Source: JAWPMT01 sp965601475 | GTDB taxonomy: Bacteria > Bacteroidota > Bacteroidia > Cytophagales > Cyclobacteriaceae | Reading direction: 5' to 3' | NCBI GenBank assembly: GCA_965601475.1 | Contig: OZ271832.1 | Location: forward strand, 2,108,001-2,172,000 | Length of the DNA stretch: 64,000 nt | Shown here: piece by piece, positions 1-7,814 of the stretch | Layout: every line of letters starts with the position of its first letter | Position numbering within the stretch: the first letter of the stretch is position 1 | Position numbers and translations under genes: made by a program | The notes under the pieces: generated by a model | What the model was told of the DNA's origin: nothing | Seen by the model: the letters and a program-made list of their open reading frames with translations, nothing else | Database searches by the model: none

Positions 1-693
1 GAGCAGGATCTGATGGTTCCAACGGTGCTGGGAACGCAGCGATTTCTCGAAGCCAGCCAGTCGGTCTCTCAATTGGAGAAACTGGTTATCATCGCTTCGG
101 CGGTAGCATTCAATACCCAGTTTCCCCTCCCACCACCCTATGTGCAGGGAGATCAGGTGATCACGGAACGTTCTCCAAGGCATTACACCGACGACAGTCA
201 CCCATATGCCCAGGCTAAGTTCAAGGCGAACGAGGCAGTGGAGCAATTCATTCAGACGCATCGGAACCTCCCTTTTGAAGTGGTAACACTGTCGCCAGTG
301 TTTGTCGTAGGGCAGGCGCTATCAGACCGGGAAGATTCCACATCCGTCAACCTCCAAAGCATATTCCACAGTGGCACTGCGCCCAATGATTTCTTGCAAA
401 TGTTCTTCGACGAAGACGTGGAATTTGCATTGGTAGGCGTAGAGGATGTGGCCAGAGCCGCATATGAAGCCTCGCACAAATCAGGACTCCATGGTCAGCA
501 TATGCTATTGAGTAGCGAAAGCTGGCCCGTGTCGGACATGGTGAGGATGCTCAAGGGTGCCAAGCCAAGGGGCAAAGGCCTTGTCAAGTACTCCGGAGCG
601 GCGGCAGAGCAACAGCTGAACATGAAATTCGCGCCCGCAGTCGAAGCCCTAAATGCCTTCGCAAGAGGTCAGTTGGCTAACGCAGCATACTAG
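1..693 (+). CDS. NAD(P)-dependent epimerase/SDR family protein, 5' end cut by window
   Basis: The reading frame is open from base 1, so the N-terminal Rossmann glycine motif lies outside the window. The visible part starts at the conserved step where extended or atypical SDR proteins read N/LxxGTxxxLEA (here VLGTQRFLEA), continues through the strand before the catalytic Ser (LVIIASAVAF), and has the YxxxK catalytic pair (Y65 and K69 counted from the first Met at 13, in PYAQAKFKANE). The family reduces or epimerises sugar-nucleotide or other carbonyl substrates in the cytoplasm; the substrate cannot be told here. It ends 31 bp before the next gene on the same strand, so cotranscription is plausible. 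The family call is firm, the specific function unknown. Confidence 0.8.
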   Translation, partial: EQDLMVPTVLGTQRFLEASQSVSQLEKLVIIASAVAFNTQFPLPPPYVQGDQVITERSPRHYTDDSHPYAQAKFKANEAVEQFIQTHRNLPFEVVTLSPVFVVGQALSDREDSTSVNLQSIFHSGTAPNDFLQMFFDEDVEFALVGVEDVARAAYEASHKSGLHGQHMLLSSESWPVSDMVRMLKGAKPRGKGLVKYSGAAAEQQLNMKFAPAVEALNAFARGQLANAAY

Positions 694-724
694 GTTCTTC
701 TTCCCACACAATAAAGCCAAGATT

Positions 725-3304
725 ATGAAATTCATATGCTACTCTTTTTTGTTTGTCTGCTATTGCTCACTGGCCATCGCTCAGGACGTCACATTTGATG
801 ACTCCAGCAATGATGAGCTTGTAGTGAAAACGGCGAAGTATGAAGTCGTACTCAGCAAGCAACACGGTGCGATCCAGGAGATCCGCCATCGCTCCTCATC
901 CAGGGTTATTTCACTGGGCAACCATTCTGAACACCTTTGGTCAGCCACTACGCCCGGGCGAGAGGACGATTTTGTTGGATCCTTCGATTATGGTCTGGGC
1001 GATGGCAACACCTTCTCTTACGAATGGAAGGCTTCCAATTCCACACTCACCTTGCACTATAAACCTGGCTCAAACCAACCACAGGCCCTGGAAGTCACGG
1101 CGAAGATCGATTTCAGCAAATCGAAACACATTGATTTCTCGTTGAAAATCACCAACGGACGGCCAGAAACCCTCACACACCTATCCTTCCCCAACGACCT
1201 GCTTGTGAGCAGGGGCAACATCCGAAGAGGCCTGCTTCCCATCATACCGGGTCTGGTGTTCGAGAAAGGATTCTTTGATGAGCGACGTTCCCATCAAACG
1301 CAATACCCAGGTTGGCTGGGCATGTTCATTCCGTATGTGTCCATGGACCTGGGACATACTTTCCTCACCCTTTATCCCATACAAAAGGCGGATAAGAAGG
1401 TATTGCCCATCGACATGGGCGTGAACTACAGCGACGACTTTGTGGACAACGCCTACACGCTACCATTCATCATGAACACCTGGATATCAGAAGGACACTC
1501 CTGGTCAACGCCCGTCATCAGATTGACGCTCGGCCAGGACTTTCAGGCCACCGTCTCCAACTTCAGAAAAGACAACAAGTGGGACCAGTATCCGGATGTT
1601 CGGGAAAAGCTCGGTGATGACTTTGATTTTGTAGCCGGTTCCATGTTCTACAAATTCGCTTTTAACGCACTCCGGACGGATTTCGGGGCCGAGTCTTTCA
1701 ATGAGGTAGACCAACTGCTGGCGACCATGGCTCCAGCTCCCGGGATTTTACATCTTGTCGCCTACCATGGCCCCTTTGACCACAACTTTCCTGATTTCTT
1801 TCCACCGGATCCTGATTATGGGACCTTGGAGGAGTATCAGGCTTTTCATGACCGTGTACATGAAGCTGGATACAAGGTCATGCCTTACATCAACCCGACC
1901 TGGTGGGACCTGAATTCCCCCACGCTGCAAAACCTTAGCGGTCACAGTGTCGACGACCTGGCGGTGATTAATGAAGATCAGACTCCCAGGTATGAGACCT
2001 ATGGAGAAACGACTGGCATCGTAGTATCGCCCAACCACACTTTTGTGAAAGAGCGCCTGGCCACACTGATGAAGAATATCACAGAGACCATACCCAGTGA
2101 TTTTATCTATGAAGACCAGATCGGCGCTCGGCCACAGCCAAGGGACTACAACAGCACTTTGCGCTCTCCCGTGTCTTATCTGGATACCTGGATCGAACAC
2201 ACCCGCACATACCAGGACAAGAACCTGGGCACTGAGATGGGCTTTGACCTACTGCTGGAGACGCAGTCCTTCTTCTTTGGCAGCACCCTGTTGCACCGTT
2301 ACTTCTCCGACCTTGACGGCCAATTTGGTGCAGGGAACTACTCTGATTTTCCACTCACCAGCCTCATTGCCAAGGATAAGGCGTTCTTTTATCCCACCAA
2401 CCTGGGTATTCAATCCAGCTTTCAGAATGCCTTCAATGCTACCTATCAGCTGGCCATGGGACTGCAGTTATACAACCGGTTGAATGATCACGTTGATTTC
2501 CCGGGCTGGATACAGGCCTCCAATCTGTTTCAGCACAATTTCGTCAGCGGTCATGCAGGAACGAATATGCTCAGCTACGAAACCATCGAAAAGGATGTGA
2601 CCCGCAGCCAATTCGTTAATGGGGAAGTGGTGGCCAACTGGGGCAATCGCGCTTATGAGATAGAGGGACACACATTGGTACCTCAAGGCTTTTTTGCGCA
2701 ATGGGACGATGGCCACTGGTCGGGAGGGACGTTCTCCCACTACAATGGCGAAGCCCTGAGCTTTGGTGATCATATCCTGCTGGAGCGACGCAATGCCAAT
2801 AGCGACACCGCGACCTTGTGGCATCCCGTAGGGGGCAGCACGGATCTGGCAGTGGCTAAAACAAAGAAGAGCGACCCGGAATTTCAATATGTTGTCTTTG
2901 CGCAGACCGAGGATGGCCCTGTCCGTGTCCCTTTCACGGAAACCGAGGAATTGATCACATTTGAAGCCCGGGCAGTAGTGAACGGAAGTCCCGTCAAATT
3001 CTGGACGCTGACCTCAGAAGTCGTTCTGTCGGCTGCAAGTCCTGAGGTAACGAAAATGGTATTGTATCCCAATCCCTTGTCGAGTGAGCTTTTCCTACAA
3101 ATTCAATTACCAAAGCCTTCCTCCATTGAACTCGAATTGCTGGATCTATCAGGTCGGGCCGTAGGGAAATGGGAAAAAAAGGCCGTCACATCAGATCACA
3201 GCTTCGATCTGTCGGGCACATCCCTGACAAGCGGAATCCTTCTGGCCAAAATCCGAATGGGAGACCAGACCATTACCAAAAGACTTTTGGTCGCAGGACG
3301 GTAA
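725..3304 (+). CDS. Secreted glycoside-hydrolase-like protein with T9SS sorting domain
   Basis: This 859-residue protein starts at the ATG at 725, which gives a clean signal peptide (hydrophobic FLFVCYCSLAIAQ followed by D); an in-frame ATG at 653 would overlap the SDR gene and spoil the signal. Residues about 25-300 look like a beta-sandwich. The middle resembles a TIM-barrel glycosidase (AGYKVMPYINPTWWD, then FIYEDQIGARP with a candidate acidic catalytic residue), most like DUF6259/alpha-glycosidase-related proteins. The last ~80 residues begin LYPNPLS and end in a Lys/Arg-rich strand, the type A sorting domain that directs export through the type IX system and cell-surface attachment. PorU and PorV, encoded at 36-41 kb, would process it. 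Polysaccharide degradation is likely; the substrate is unknown. A hairpin terminator follows. Confidence 0.75.
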   Translation: MKFICYSFLFVCYCSLAIAQDVTFDDSSNDELVVKTAKYEVVLSKQHGAIQEIRHRSSSRVISLGNHSEHLWSATTPGREDDFVGSFDYGLGDGNTFSYEWKASNSTLTLHYKPGSNQPQALEVTAKIDFSKSKHIDFSLKITNGRPETLTHLSFPNDLLVSRGNIRRGLLPIIPGLVFEKGFFDERRSHQTQYPGWLGMFIPYVSMDLGHTFLTLYPIQKADKKVLPIDMGVNYSDDFVDNAYTLPFIMNTWISEGHSWSTPVIRLTLGQDFQATVSNFRKDNKWDQYPDVREKLGDDFDFVAGSMFYKFAFNALRTDFGAESFNEVDQLLATMAPAPGILHLVAYHGPFDHNFPDFFPPDPDYGTLEEYQAFHDRVHEAGYKVMPYINPTWWDLNSPTLQNLSGHSVDDLAVINEDQTPRYETYGETTGIVVSPNHTFVKERLATLMKNITETIPSDFIYEDQIGARPQPRDYNSTLRSPVSYLDTWIEHTRTYQDKNLGTEMGFDLLLETQSFFFGSTLLHRYFSDLDGQFGAGNYSDFPLTSLIAKDKAFFYPTNLGIQSSFQNAFNATYQLAMGLQLYNRLNDHVDFPGWIQASNLFQHNFVSGHAGTNMLSYETIEKDVTRSQFVNGEVVANWGNRAYEIEGHTLVPQGFFAQWDDGHWSGGTFSHYNGEALSFGDHILLERRNANSDTATLWHPVGGSTDLAVAKTKKSDPEFQYVVFAQTEDGPVRVPFTETEELITFEARAVVNGSPVKFWTLTSEVVLSAASPEVTKMVLYPNPLSSELFLQIQLPKPSSIELELLDLSGRAVGKWEKKAVTSDHSFDLSGTSLTSGILLAKIRMGDQTITKRLLVAGR

Positions 3305-3409
3305 TACCCAAAACTGCTTCTGTGATTCAAGAGGTTGACGACGCCCTCCACAACAACGCGGTATTCGGTCGGCACACCGTCGAGCCATTCACCAAGCGGC
3401 GTCTACTGA

Positions 3410-3440
3410 GAACCTGGCATCATTGCCAGGTTCTTTTTTC
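3410..3440 (+). terminator. Rho-independent terminator
   Basis: A perfect 10-bp stem (GAACCTGGCA at 3410-3419 pairing with TGCCAGGTTC at 3424-3433) with a TCAT loop is followed at once by six Ts. It lies about 105 bases after the stop of the glycosidase-like gene and before the methyltransferase gene, so it should end that transcript. Confidence 0.85.
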
Positions 3441-3552
3441 TCTTTGTAGGGGATTCCAATGGCCAGTATTCGCTTGCTCCTCCGATTGAAGGAAAATATG
3501 GCATTTGGACCACTGTGGTACCTTCATCGGAAAGGCTTGCTAACTTCATGGC

Positions 3553-4071
3553 ATGGGGGTAGAAGAAGCTACGGAAATGATCATGAACGGGGTAGCAGCC
3601 AGCGAAGCATCACACTGGGCAGACCTGGGGTGTGGTAGGGGTACATTTACCCATGCTCTGGCTGCGCTAGTGGCGGATGGGAGCCACATCGAGGCCATTG
3701 ACAAAACCAGACAAAGCATCCAAAGTCAGCGGCCTTCAGTCACTATCTCATTCCGGCGGGCAGACATGGAATCCGTGGTATTGACACCTGATCTGGATGG
3801 CATATTGATGGCCAACTCTCTGCATTACGTGAAGGGTAAAAGGGCCTTTCTTCGGCGCCTTTGGGACCAACTGGCTTCGGGAGGTAAATTCATAGTTGTG
3901 GAATACAACACTATGCAGTCCAATGCATGGGTACCTTACCCTATCAGTTTCCCGTCATTGAAGGGGCTTTGCGAAACCATAGGCCTCGAAGAGGTTGAGC
4001 TAATTTATGAACGGCCCTCTCAATTTGGTGGGACGATGTACGCCGCTGTGATTGACCCCAGCCCGCAATAG
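3553..4071 (+). CDS. Class I SAM-dependent methyltransferase
   Basis: This 172-residue cytoplasmic protein has the SAM-binding motif I as WADLGCGRGTF at about residues 22-32, an acidic residue at the end of strand 2 (EAIDK), and a later DGILMANSLHY motif typical of the fold. The C-terminal half keeps the pattern LLVEYN...WVPYPISF seen in a group of small bacterial methyltransferases of unknown substrate. An in-frame stop at 3541 and no earlier in-frame ATG support the start at 3553. It stands alone between a terminator and a convergent lipoprotein gene. What it methylates cannot be deduced. Confidence 0.8.
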   Translation: MGVEEATEMIMNGVAASEASHWADLGCGRGTFTHALAALVADGSHIEAIDKTRQSIQSQRPSVTISFRRADMESVVLTPDLDGILMANSLHYVKGKRAFLRRLWDQLASGGKFIVVEYNTMQSNAWVPYPISFPSLKGLCETIGLEEVELIYERPSQFGGTMYAAVIDPSPQ

Positions 4072-4237
4072 CCGGTGTAATGTTTTTGAATATCCCTTCT
4101 GATACGCTGTACGAGGAGTCTGGGCGTGTAAGGAGTGCACCGGGTCGATACGGTTCGGCGAAAACGAGGCAAAATCGGATCCCGTACGGTGACAGCAAAT
4201 AGTAATAATCTTAGCTACTCCAGCAGAATTTCCACAT

Positions 4238-4299
4238 CCTACCCGCCAATCTGCTCAGCACTCTCATAATCCGCTTCGGTAATGGTGTAGGTGTAGACC
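4238..4299 (-). repeat. Lipoprotein-tail direct repeat, copy 1
   Basis: This 62-base segment encodes the last ~20 residues (YTYTITEADYESAEQIGG and stop) of the first small lipoprotein. It recurs with few changes at 4879-4940 and 5481-5542, always at the 3' end of a lipoprotein gene. The three copies punctuate the tandem array. Confidence 0.85.
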
Positions 4300-4739
4300 C
4301 TTACCCCGTCCACCATTTCCCTTTCAAACCCAAGATTCCGCTCAGTCTCTGTCATGGGAAGAATGTCCAATCTCACCCTGTCAGCTGCTCCGCATTCTTC
4401 CGCGGTGAGTCCGACGCAATAAGTCTGCGATCTTAGATTGGCAAAATTTATGACTACCGAGTCCTGCCATAGCCAACGTACCTCCAAGGCTGACAGGAGG
4501 TCACAGGAAAAATGACTTGGCTCGGTTCGGGATCGACATCTTTCAGCCTTTCTATTTTCATCTCCGCTATCGATGACAAGTGACTCGAAGACATCACTAT
4601 TTTTATAGACGTCAACCCTGACCTCCACTGAGCTGTTGTTCCTAACAACGCGCTCAACGGAAAATTCGACCGGATCACCTCCACAGGAAAACAGGACAGC
4701 TGAAAGCGCAAATACGGGGAATACTGAATATAATTTCAT
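4239..4739 (-). CDS. Small lipoprotein, array copy A
   Basis: A 166-residue protein with a lipoprotein signal peptide (lipobox LFSC, Cys19). The mature part is probably a small beta-rich extracytoplasmic domain with five further Cys residues, suggesting disulfides. It has no family I recognise. Its start overlaps the stop of a 41-residue copy of the metallopeptidase tail as ATGA, so the coupling seen in the complete metallopeptidase-lipoprotein pair downstream on the map is preserved. It differs from array copy C at 17 of 166 positions by my count, the mark of a recent duplication. Function unknown; a partner or inhibitor of the neighbouring metallopeptidase is a guess from context. Confidence 0.75.
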   Translation of the reverse strand: MKLYSVFPVFALSAVLFSCGGDPVEFSVERVVRNNSSVEVRVDVYKNSDVFESLVIDSGDENRKAERCRSRTEPSHFSCDLLSALEVRWLWQDSVVINFANLRSQTYCVGLTAEECGAADRVRLDILPMTETERNLGFEREMVDGVRVYTYTITEADYESAEQIGG

Positions 4740-4861
4740 TTCTTGTTGTCTTTGATGGTTTCATAAAAGGAGCGCAATCTTTCGATGTGCTGCTCGGTAC
4801 TGTTGTGGTAATGGATCTTCAGATACTCCTCCACGTCTCTCAGCGTCGCTCGATTGTCCAG
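4736..4861 (-). pseudogene. Duplicated 3' fragment of the metallopeptidase gene, copy A
   Basis: These 42 codons reproduce the last 41 residues and stop of the metallopeptidase encoded at 5979-7658, with only three residue changes (LDNRATLRDVEEY here versus LDNRTTLRGVQEY). There is no start codon or upstream domain, so it is a duplication remnant carried along with the lipoprotein gene. It still ends in the ATGA overlap with the following lipoprotein. Confidence 0.85.
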
Positions 4862-4878
4862 GGTAAAATGTCCGCAAT

Positions 4879-4940
4879 CCTACCCGCCAACCTGCTCGGC
4901 ATTCTCATAATCCGCTTCGGTAATGGTATAGGTGTAGACC
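4879..4940 (-). repeat. Lipoprotein-tail direct repeat, copy 2
   Basis: Second copy of the 62-base lipoprotein 3' end, in array gene B. The rest of gene B does not resemble A or C, so this repeat marks the edge of the sequence exchange. Confidence 0.85.
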
Positions 4941-5371
4941 ACAAAACCTTCCTCCCTATATTCTTGGCGCACATAGCCATAGCAGCCATTCAGTGTCGCA
5001 TTGATGGCTTTCTCTTCGCATGGTTTAGGATCAACCAAGGAAGTAGTCCATTCCAAATTGCCATCAAAGATGATTTTACCAAAATCCGCGTTATTCACCC
5101 AACCAGCATCGCACAAACCTTGTCTAGACCCAGTGCCACAAGTACCCCTTAAGTCTATTGAATCCCTTGGGTTGATATGCGCCTCAAATACAATATCTTC
5201 ATTTCGAATCTCAATCAGGACTGCATAACCTGTAGTATTGACTATCCTCCGAATCACTTGTATGTCATCACTATCGTGGCAAGAGAGTAGAATTGCTATT
5301 AAGAGCCAAATCCCTGATAGTCTTACTAAGCCTGCAGGCAATGATTTCATGATTATCTTCAGCTTTTTCAT
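4880..5371 (-). CDS. Small lipoprotein, array copy B (divergent core)
   Basis: A lipoprotein of about 163 residues from the ATG at 5371, or 156 from the ATG at 5350; the latter sits after an A-rich stretch and leaves a normal signal peptide ending in LLSC. The core (residues about 30-140) shows no clear similarity to copies A and C, yet the last ~20 residues (VYTYTITEADYENAEQVGG) are almost the same. It follows a truncated copy of the metallopeptidase tail; a deletion of about 9 bases there appears to have turned FYE codons into the ATG region of this gene. Function unknown. The mosaic of constant tail and different core is the notable feature. Confidence 0.7.
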   Translation of the reverse strand: MKKLKIIMKSLPAGLVRLSGIWLLIAILLSCHDSDDIQVIRRIVNTTGYAVLIEIRNEDIVFEAHINPRDSIDLRGTCGTGSRQGLCDAGWVNNADFGKIIFDGNLEWTTSLVDPKPCEEKAINATLNGCYGYVRQEYREEGFVVYTYTITEADYENAEQVGG

Positions 5372-5458
5372 AAAAGGAGCAATGTGCTGCTCGGTACTGT
5401 TGTGGTAATGGATCTTCAGATACTCCTCCACGCCTCTCAGCGTCGTCCGATTGTCCAA
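5372..5458 (-). pseudogene. Duplicated 3' fragment of the metallopeptidase gene, copy B
   Basis: Twenty-nine codons matching the metallopeptidase tail from LDNRTTLRGV to STEQHI, then running in frame into the start region of lipoprotein B. It begins at the same Leu codon as copy A, so both duplications share one breakpoint. It lacks the final ~12 residues of the original tail. Confidence 0.85.
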
Positions 5459-5480
5459 GGCAAAATTGTCCGTAATCAAT

Positions 5481-5542
5481 CCTACCCGCCAATCTGCTCG
5501 GCATTCTCATAATCCGCTTCGGTAATGGTGTAGGTGTAGACC
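5481..5542 (-). repeat. Lipoprotein-tail direct repeat, copy 3
   Basis: Third copy of the 62-base lipoprotein 3' end, in array gene C, directly followed by a linker and metallopeptidase-tail fragment B. Confidence 0.85.
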
Positions 5543-5982
5543 CTTACCCCGTCCACCATTTCCCTTTCAAACCCAAGATTCCGCTCATTCTCTGTCATGG
5601 GAAGAATGTGTAATCTCAACCTGTCAGCCGCTCCACATTCATCCGCGGTGAGTCCGATACAATAAGTCTGCGACCTTAGATTGGCAAAATTTATGACTAC
5701 CGAGTCCTGCCAGAGCCAACGTATCTCTAAGGAAGAGAGGAGGTCACAGGAAAAAGGTTTGGGGCCGTTTCGGGATCGACACCTTTCAGCCTTTCTATTT
5801 TCATCTCCGCTATCGATGACAAGTGACTCGAAGACATCACTATTTTTGTAAACGTCGAGCCTGACCTCCACTGAGCTGTTGTTCTTAATGACGCGCTCAA
5901 CAGAAAATTCGACCGGATCACCTCCACAGGAAAACAAGACGGCTGAAAGCGCAAATACGGGGAATATTAAATATAATTTCAT
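5482..5982 (-). CDS. Small lipoprotein, array copy C (paired with metallopeptidase)
   Basis: A 166-residue lipoprotein (lipobox LFSC, Cys19), about 90% identical by eye to copy A. Its ATG overlaps the metallopeptidase stop codon (ATGA at 5979-5982), so the two are translationally coupled and this is likely the ancestral arrangement. The mature protein has repeated short charged and hydrophobic stretches with several Cys and no recognised domain. The tight coupling suggests it works with, or protects the cell from, the metallopeptidase; nothing in the sequence proves this. Confidence 0.75.
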   Translation of the reverse strand: MKLYLIFPVFALSAVLFSCGGDPVEFSVERVIKNNSSVEVRLDVYKNSDVFESLVIDSGDENRKAERCRSRNGPKPFSCDLLSSLEIRWLWQDSVVINFANLRSQTYCIGLTADECGAADRLRLHILPMTENERNLGFEREMVDGVRVYTYTITEADYENAEQIGG

Positions 5983-7658
5983 TTTTTGTTGTCTTTGATG
6001 GTTTCATAAAAGGAGCGCAATCTTTCGATGTGCTGCTCGGTACTGTTGTGGTAATGGATCTTCAGATACTCCTGCACGCCTCTCAGCGTCGTCCGATTGT
6101 CCAAGGCTTTTTGCATCTGTTCCAGGCTGTAGCCGGAAACCCTGTCGTCAGCAAACTGATCGGCATGAAAATCTCCTGGGCGTGCATTCCTTTGATTCTG
6201 AGTGTCCTGTAAATCGATAAAAAAAGGTGTATACTGCCAACTTCTTCCACCCTTGTTAATCTCAAATTCAGGTTCCTCGGGTATGGAATTCACATATTCC
6301 CTATAATAAGGCAACATAAAATAGTATTCGGTGGCCATGCCAAAGCTTTCCACAGCCATGGGCTCAACCAGGTAGGTCGTCTGAAAATTGAATCCCGATT
6401 TCAGAATGTGGCTCATATGACCCAGCTCATGCATCATAGCTTTATATATAGCCGGTGTGCCATCAGCTGGCTCCACATAAAAACGAACATCATTGCGCAA
6501 CAAGCTGTGGATCACCTGCATCCCGCCAATACCCCCCAGAACAAAATAGGCTGGATTGTGACGAAACGATCCGTTGATGGCATTGGAAGTTCCATTTCCA
6601 TACATCATCCGAACCTTCAGTTTATTGCCACTTGAAGGGGTTTTCAGGTGGTGTGCAGTGGCCTGCACATGAAAATCGTGCATTGCATTGGCCATGGTAG
6701 CCTCCGTCCACACTTCCCTTCCATTCGCATCGCGTTGTATGACAGGATGCCAGTAGGAACGGGTTCGGCCGCCCGGTCGGTTGTAGGTCCTTGCAAAACC
6801 CCACGCATTGGACACCTTGTAACGATCCACGACCTCCCATTTGATACTGTAGCGCACACTGCGACGGTATCGTTTGTTGACACTAAAACAACCATGTCCA
6901 TCGGTCTGACCCTTGCTCCACTTGAAGAACCGTCTTGCCCTGACTTCCACGCCTTTCACTGGCAATACCCGGCCACTAGGGGAGAATCCACTGTTTTCCT
7001 CCACCATGATACAACCACCAGGCCTCCATCGGCCTTGTACCCTGCCATTAGCTTCTTCGTCCTCCAGATTTCCTGTAATCCTAAGGGCCTCATCTTCCAG
7101 CTGCTCCCAATGCACAGTACCTGGCCGTCCATTAGTTGCTCCAGCCTCTTCATCCGCCAGAAAGAGCTCTGCCAGAATCTCATATCGCACGGGAGGAAAA
7201 TCATAATCCGGCTTTACCACGGTATATTGCCAGGTAGGAAGATGGTCGGGAATAGTCGGATCGTGGTACCAGGACCCATCTTTGTCAATTTCAAAATCCA
7301 GCGGATGGTCAAACAAGGTTAATGTGCTATCATGCTGTAGCACATCCAGGTCCACGGAGTCCTCTGGCAGAAACCGCACGTATAAATCAGTGGTCTCAAT
7401 GGCCAGGTCTTCGATCACCCGCCCAGCTGACGAGAGATTGTCCCATGCTTTTTGCATGGTTTCCACAGTGTAAGAATTGCCCAACTGTCGACCCAGAACC
7501 AGTCGGCCTCCACGCAAGTGGTAGTCCTTGATATCAAATGACTCCCATTCCTGGCCTTCAGGGGGCTCAGGCTCATCCACGCGGCAGGAGATAACGGCCG
7601 ATGCTATGCATCCAATGGCCAGCATCCCGCCGATGAAGTTTGAATAATTCTTTCTCAT
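5979..7658 (-). CDS. Zinc metallopeptidase lipoprotein with CarboxypepD-like domain
   Basis: A 559-residue lipoprotein (signal ending AVISC, Cys25) that should sit on the outer membrane or surface. Residues about 215-300 look like a carboxypeptidase-regulatory-like beta-sandwich (LPVKGVEVRARR...TDGHGCFSV). The catalytic region has HELGH at residues 410-414 followed ~25 residues later by EPMAVESFGMATEYYF, a plausible third-ligand helix as in zincin peptidases. The last 41 residues are the segment duplicated twice downstream. It heads a run of three lipoprotein genes. A short inverted repeat (GCTCA/TGAGC, 7661-7675) lies just ahead of the start. Target proteins are unknown. Confidence 0.75.
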   Translation of the reverse strand: MRKNYSNFIGGMLAIGCIASAVISCRVDEPEPPEGQEWESFDIKDYHLRGGRLVLGRQLGNSYTVETMQKAWDNLSSAGRVIEDLAIETTDLYVRFLPEDSVDLDVLQHDSTLTLFDHPLDFEIDKDGSWYHDPTIPDHLPTWQYTVVKPDYDFPPVRYEILAELFLADEEAGATNGRPGTVHWEQLEDEALRITGNLEDEEANGRVQGRWRPGGCIMVEENSGFSPSGRVLPVKGVEVRARRFFKWSKGQTDGHGCFSVNKRYRRSVRYSIKWEVVDRYKVSNAWGFARTYNRPGGRTRSYWHPVIQRDANGREVWTEATMANAMHDFHVQATAHHLKTPSSGNKLKVRMMYGNGTSNAINGSFRHNPAYFVLGGIGGMQVIHSLLRNDVRFYVEPADGTPAIYKAMMHELGHMSHILKSGFNFQTTYLVEPMAVESFGMATEYYFMLPYYREYVNSIPEEPEFEINKGGRSWQYTPFFIDLQDTQNQRNARPGDFHADQFADDRVSGYSLEQMQKALDNRTTLRGVQEYLKIHYHNSTEQHIERLRSFYETIKDNKK

Positions 7659-7814
7659 TAGCTCAAAAAATGAGCCTAGAAGTTATGCGGCGACCACTGA
7701 GCTGATGGGGTACATTTTCATCTAAAAGGTGGTCAAATTCGGCTATGGATCAGCCAGGGGTTTGTGGCATAATATCTAACTTTAGCTAACAACTACCACC
7801 CCAATCCCATCGCC

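Noticed and set aside
4236..6105. CRISPR-like or integron-like array
   Set aside because: The repeats are parts of genes (peptidase tail and lipoprotein tail) with ~500-base spacing and no short regular spacers or attC-like sites.
6648..7322. 224-codon open frame on the plus strand antisense to the metallopeptidase
   Set aside because: It mirrors a coding gene with a signal peptide and zinc motif; its own translation has no domain and an erratic composition.
7761..7784. TTTG...TAACTTTA promoter ahead of the GH3 gene
   Set aside because: The -7 box has one mismatch and the spacing of 12 bases is too short for the usual consensus.
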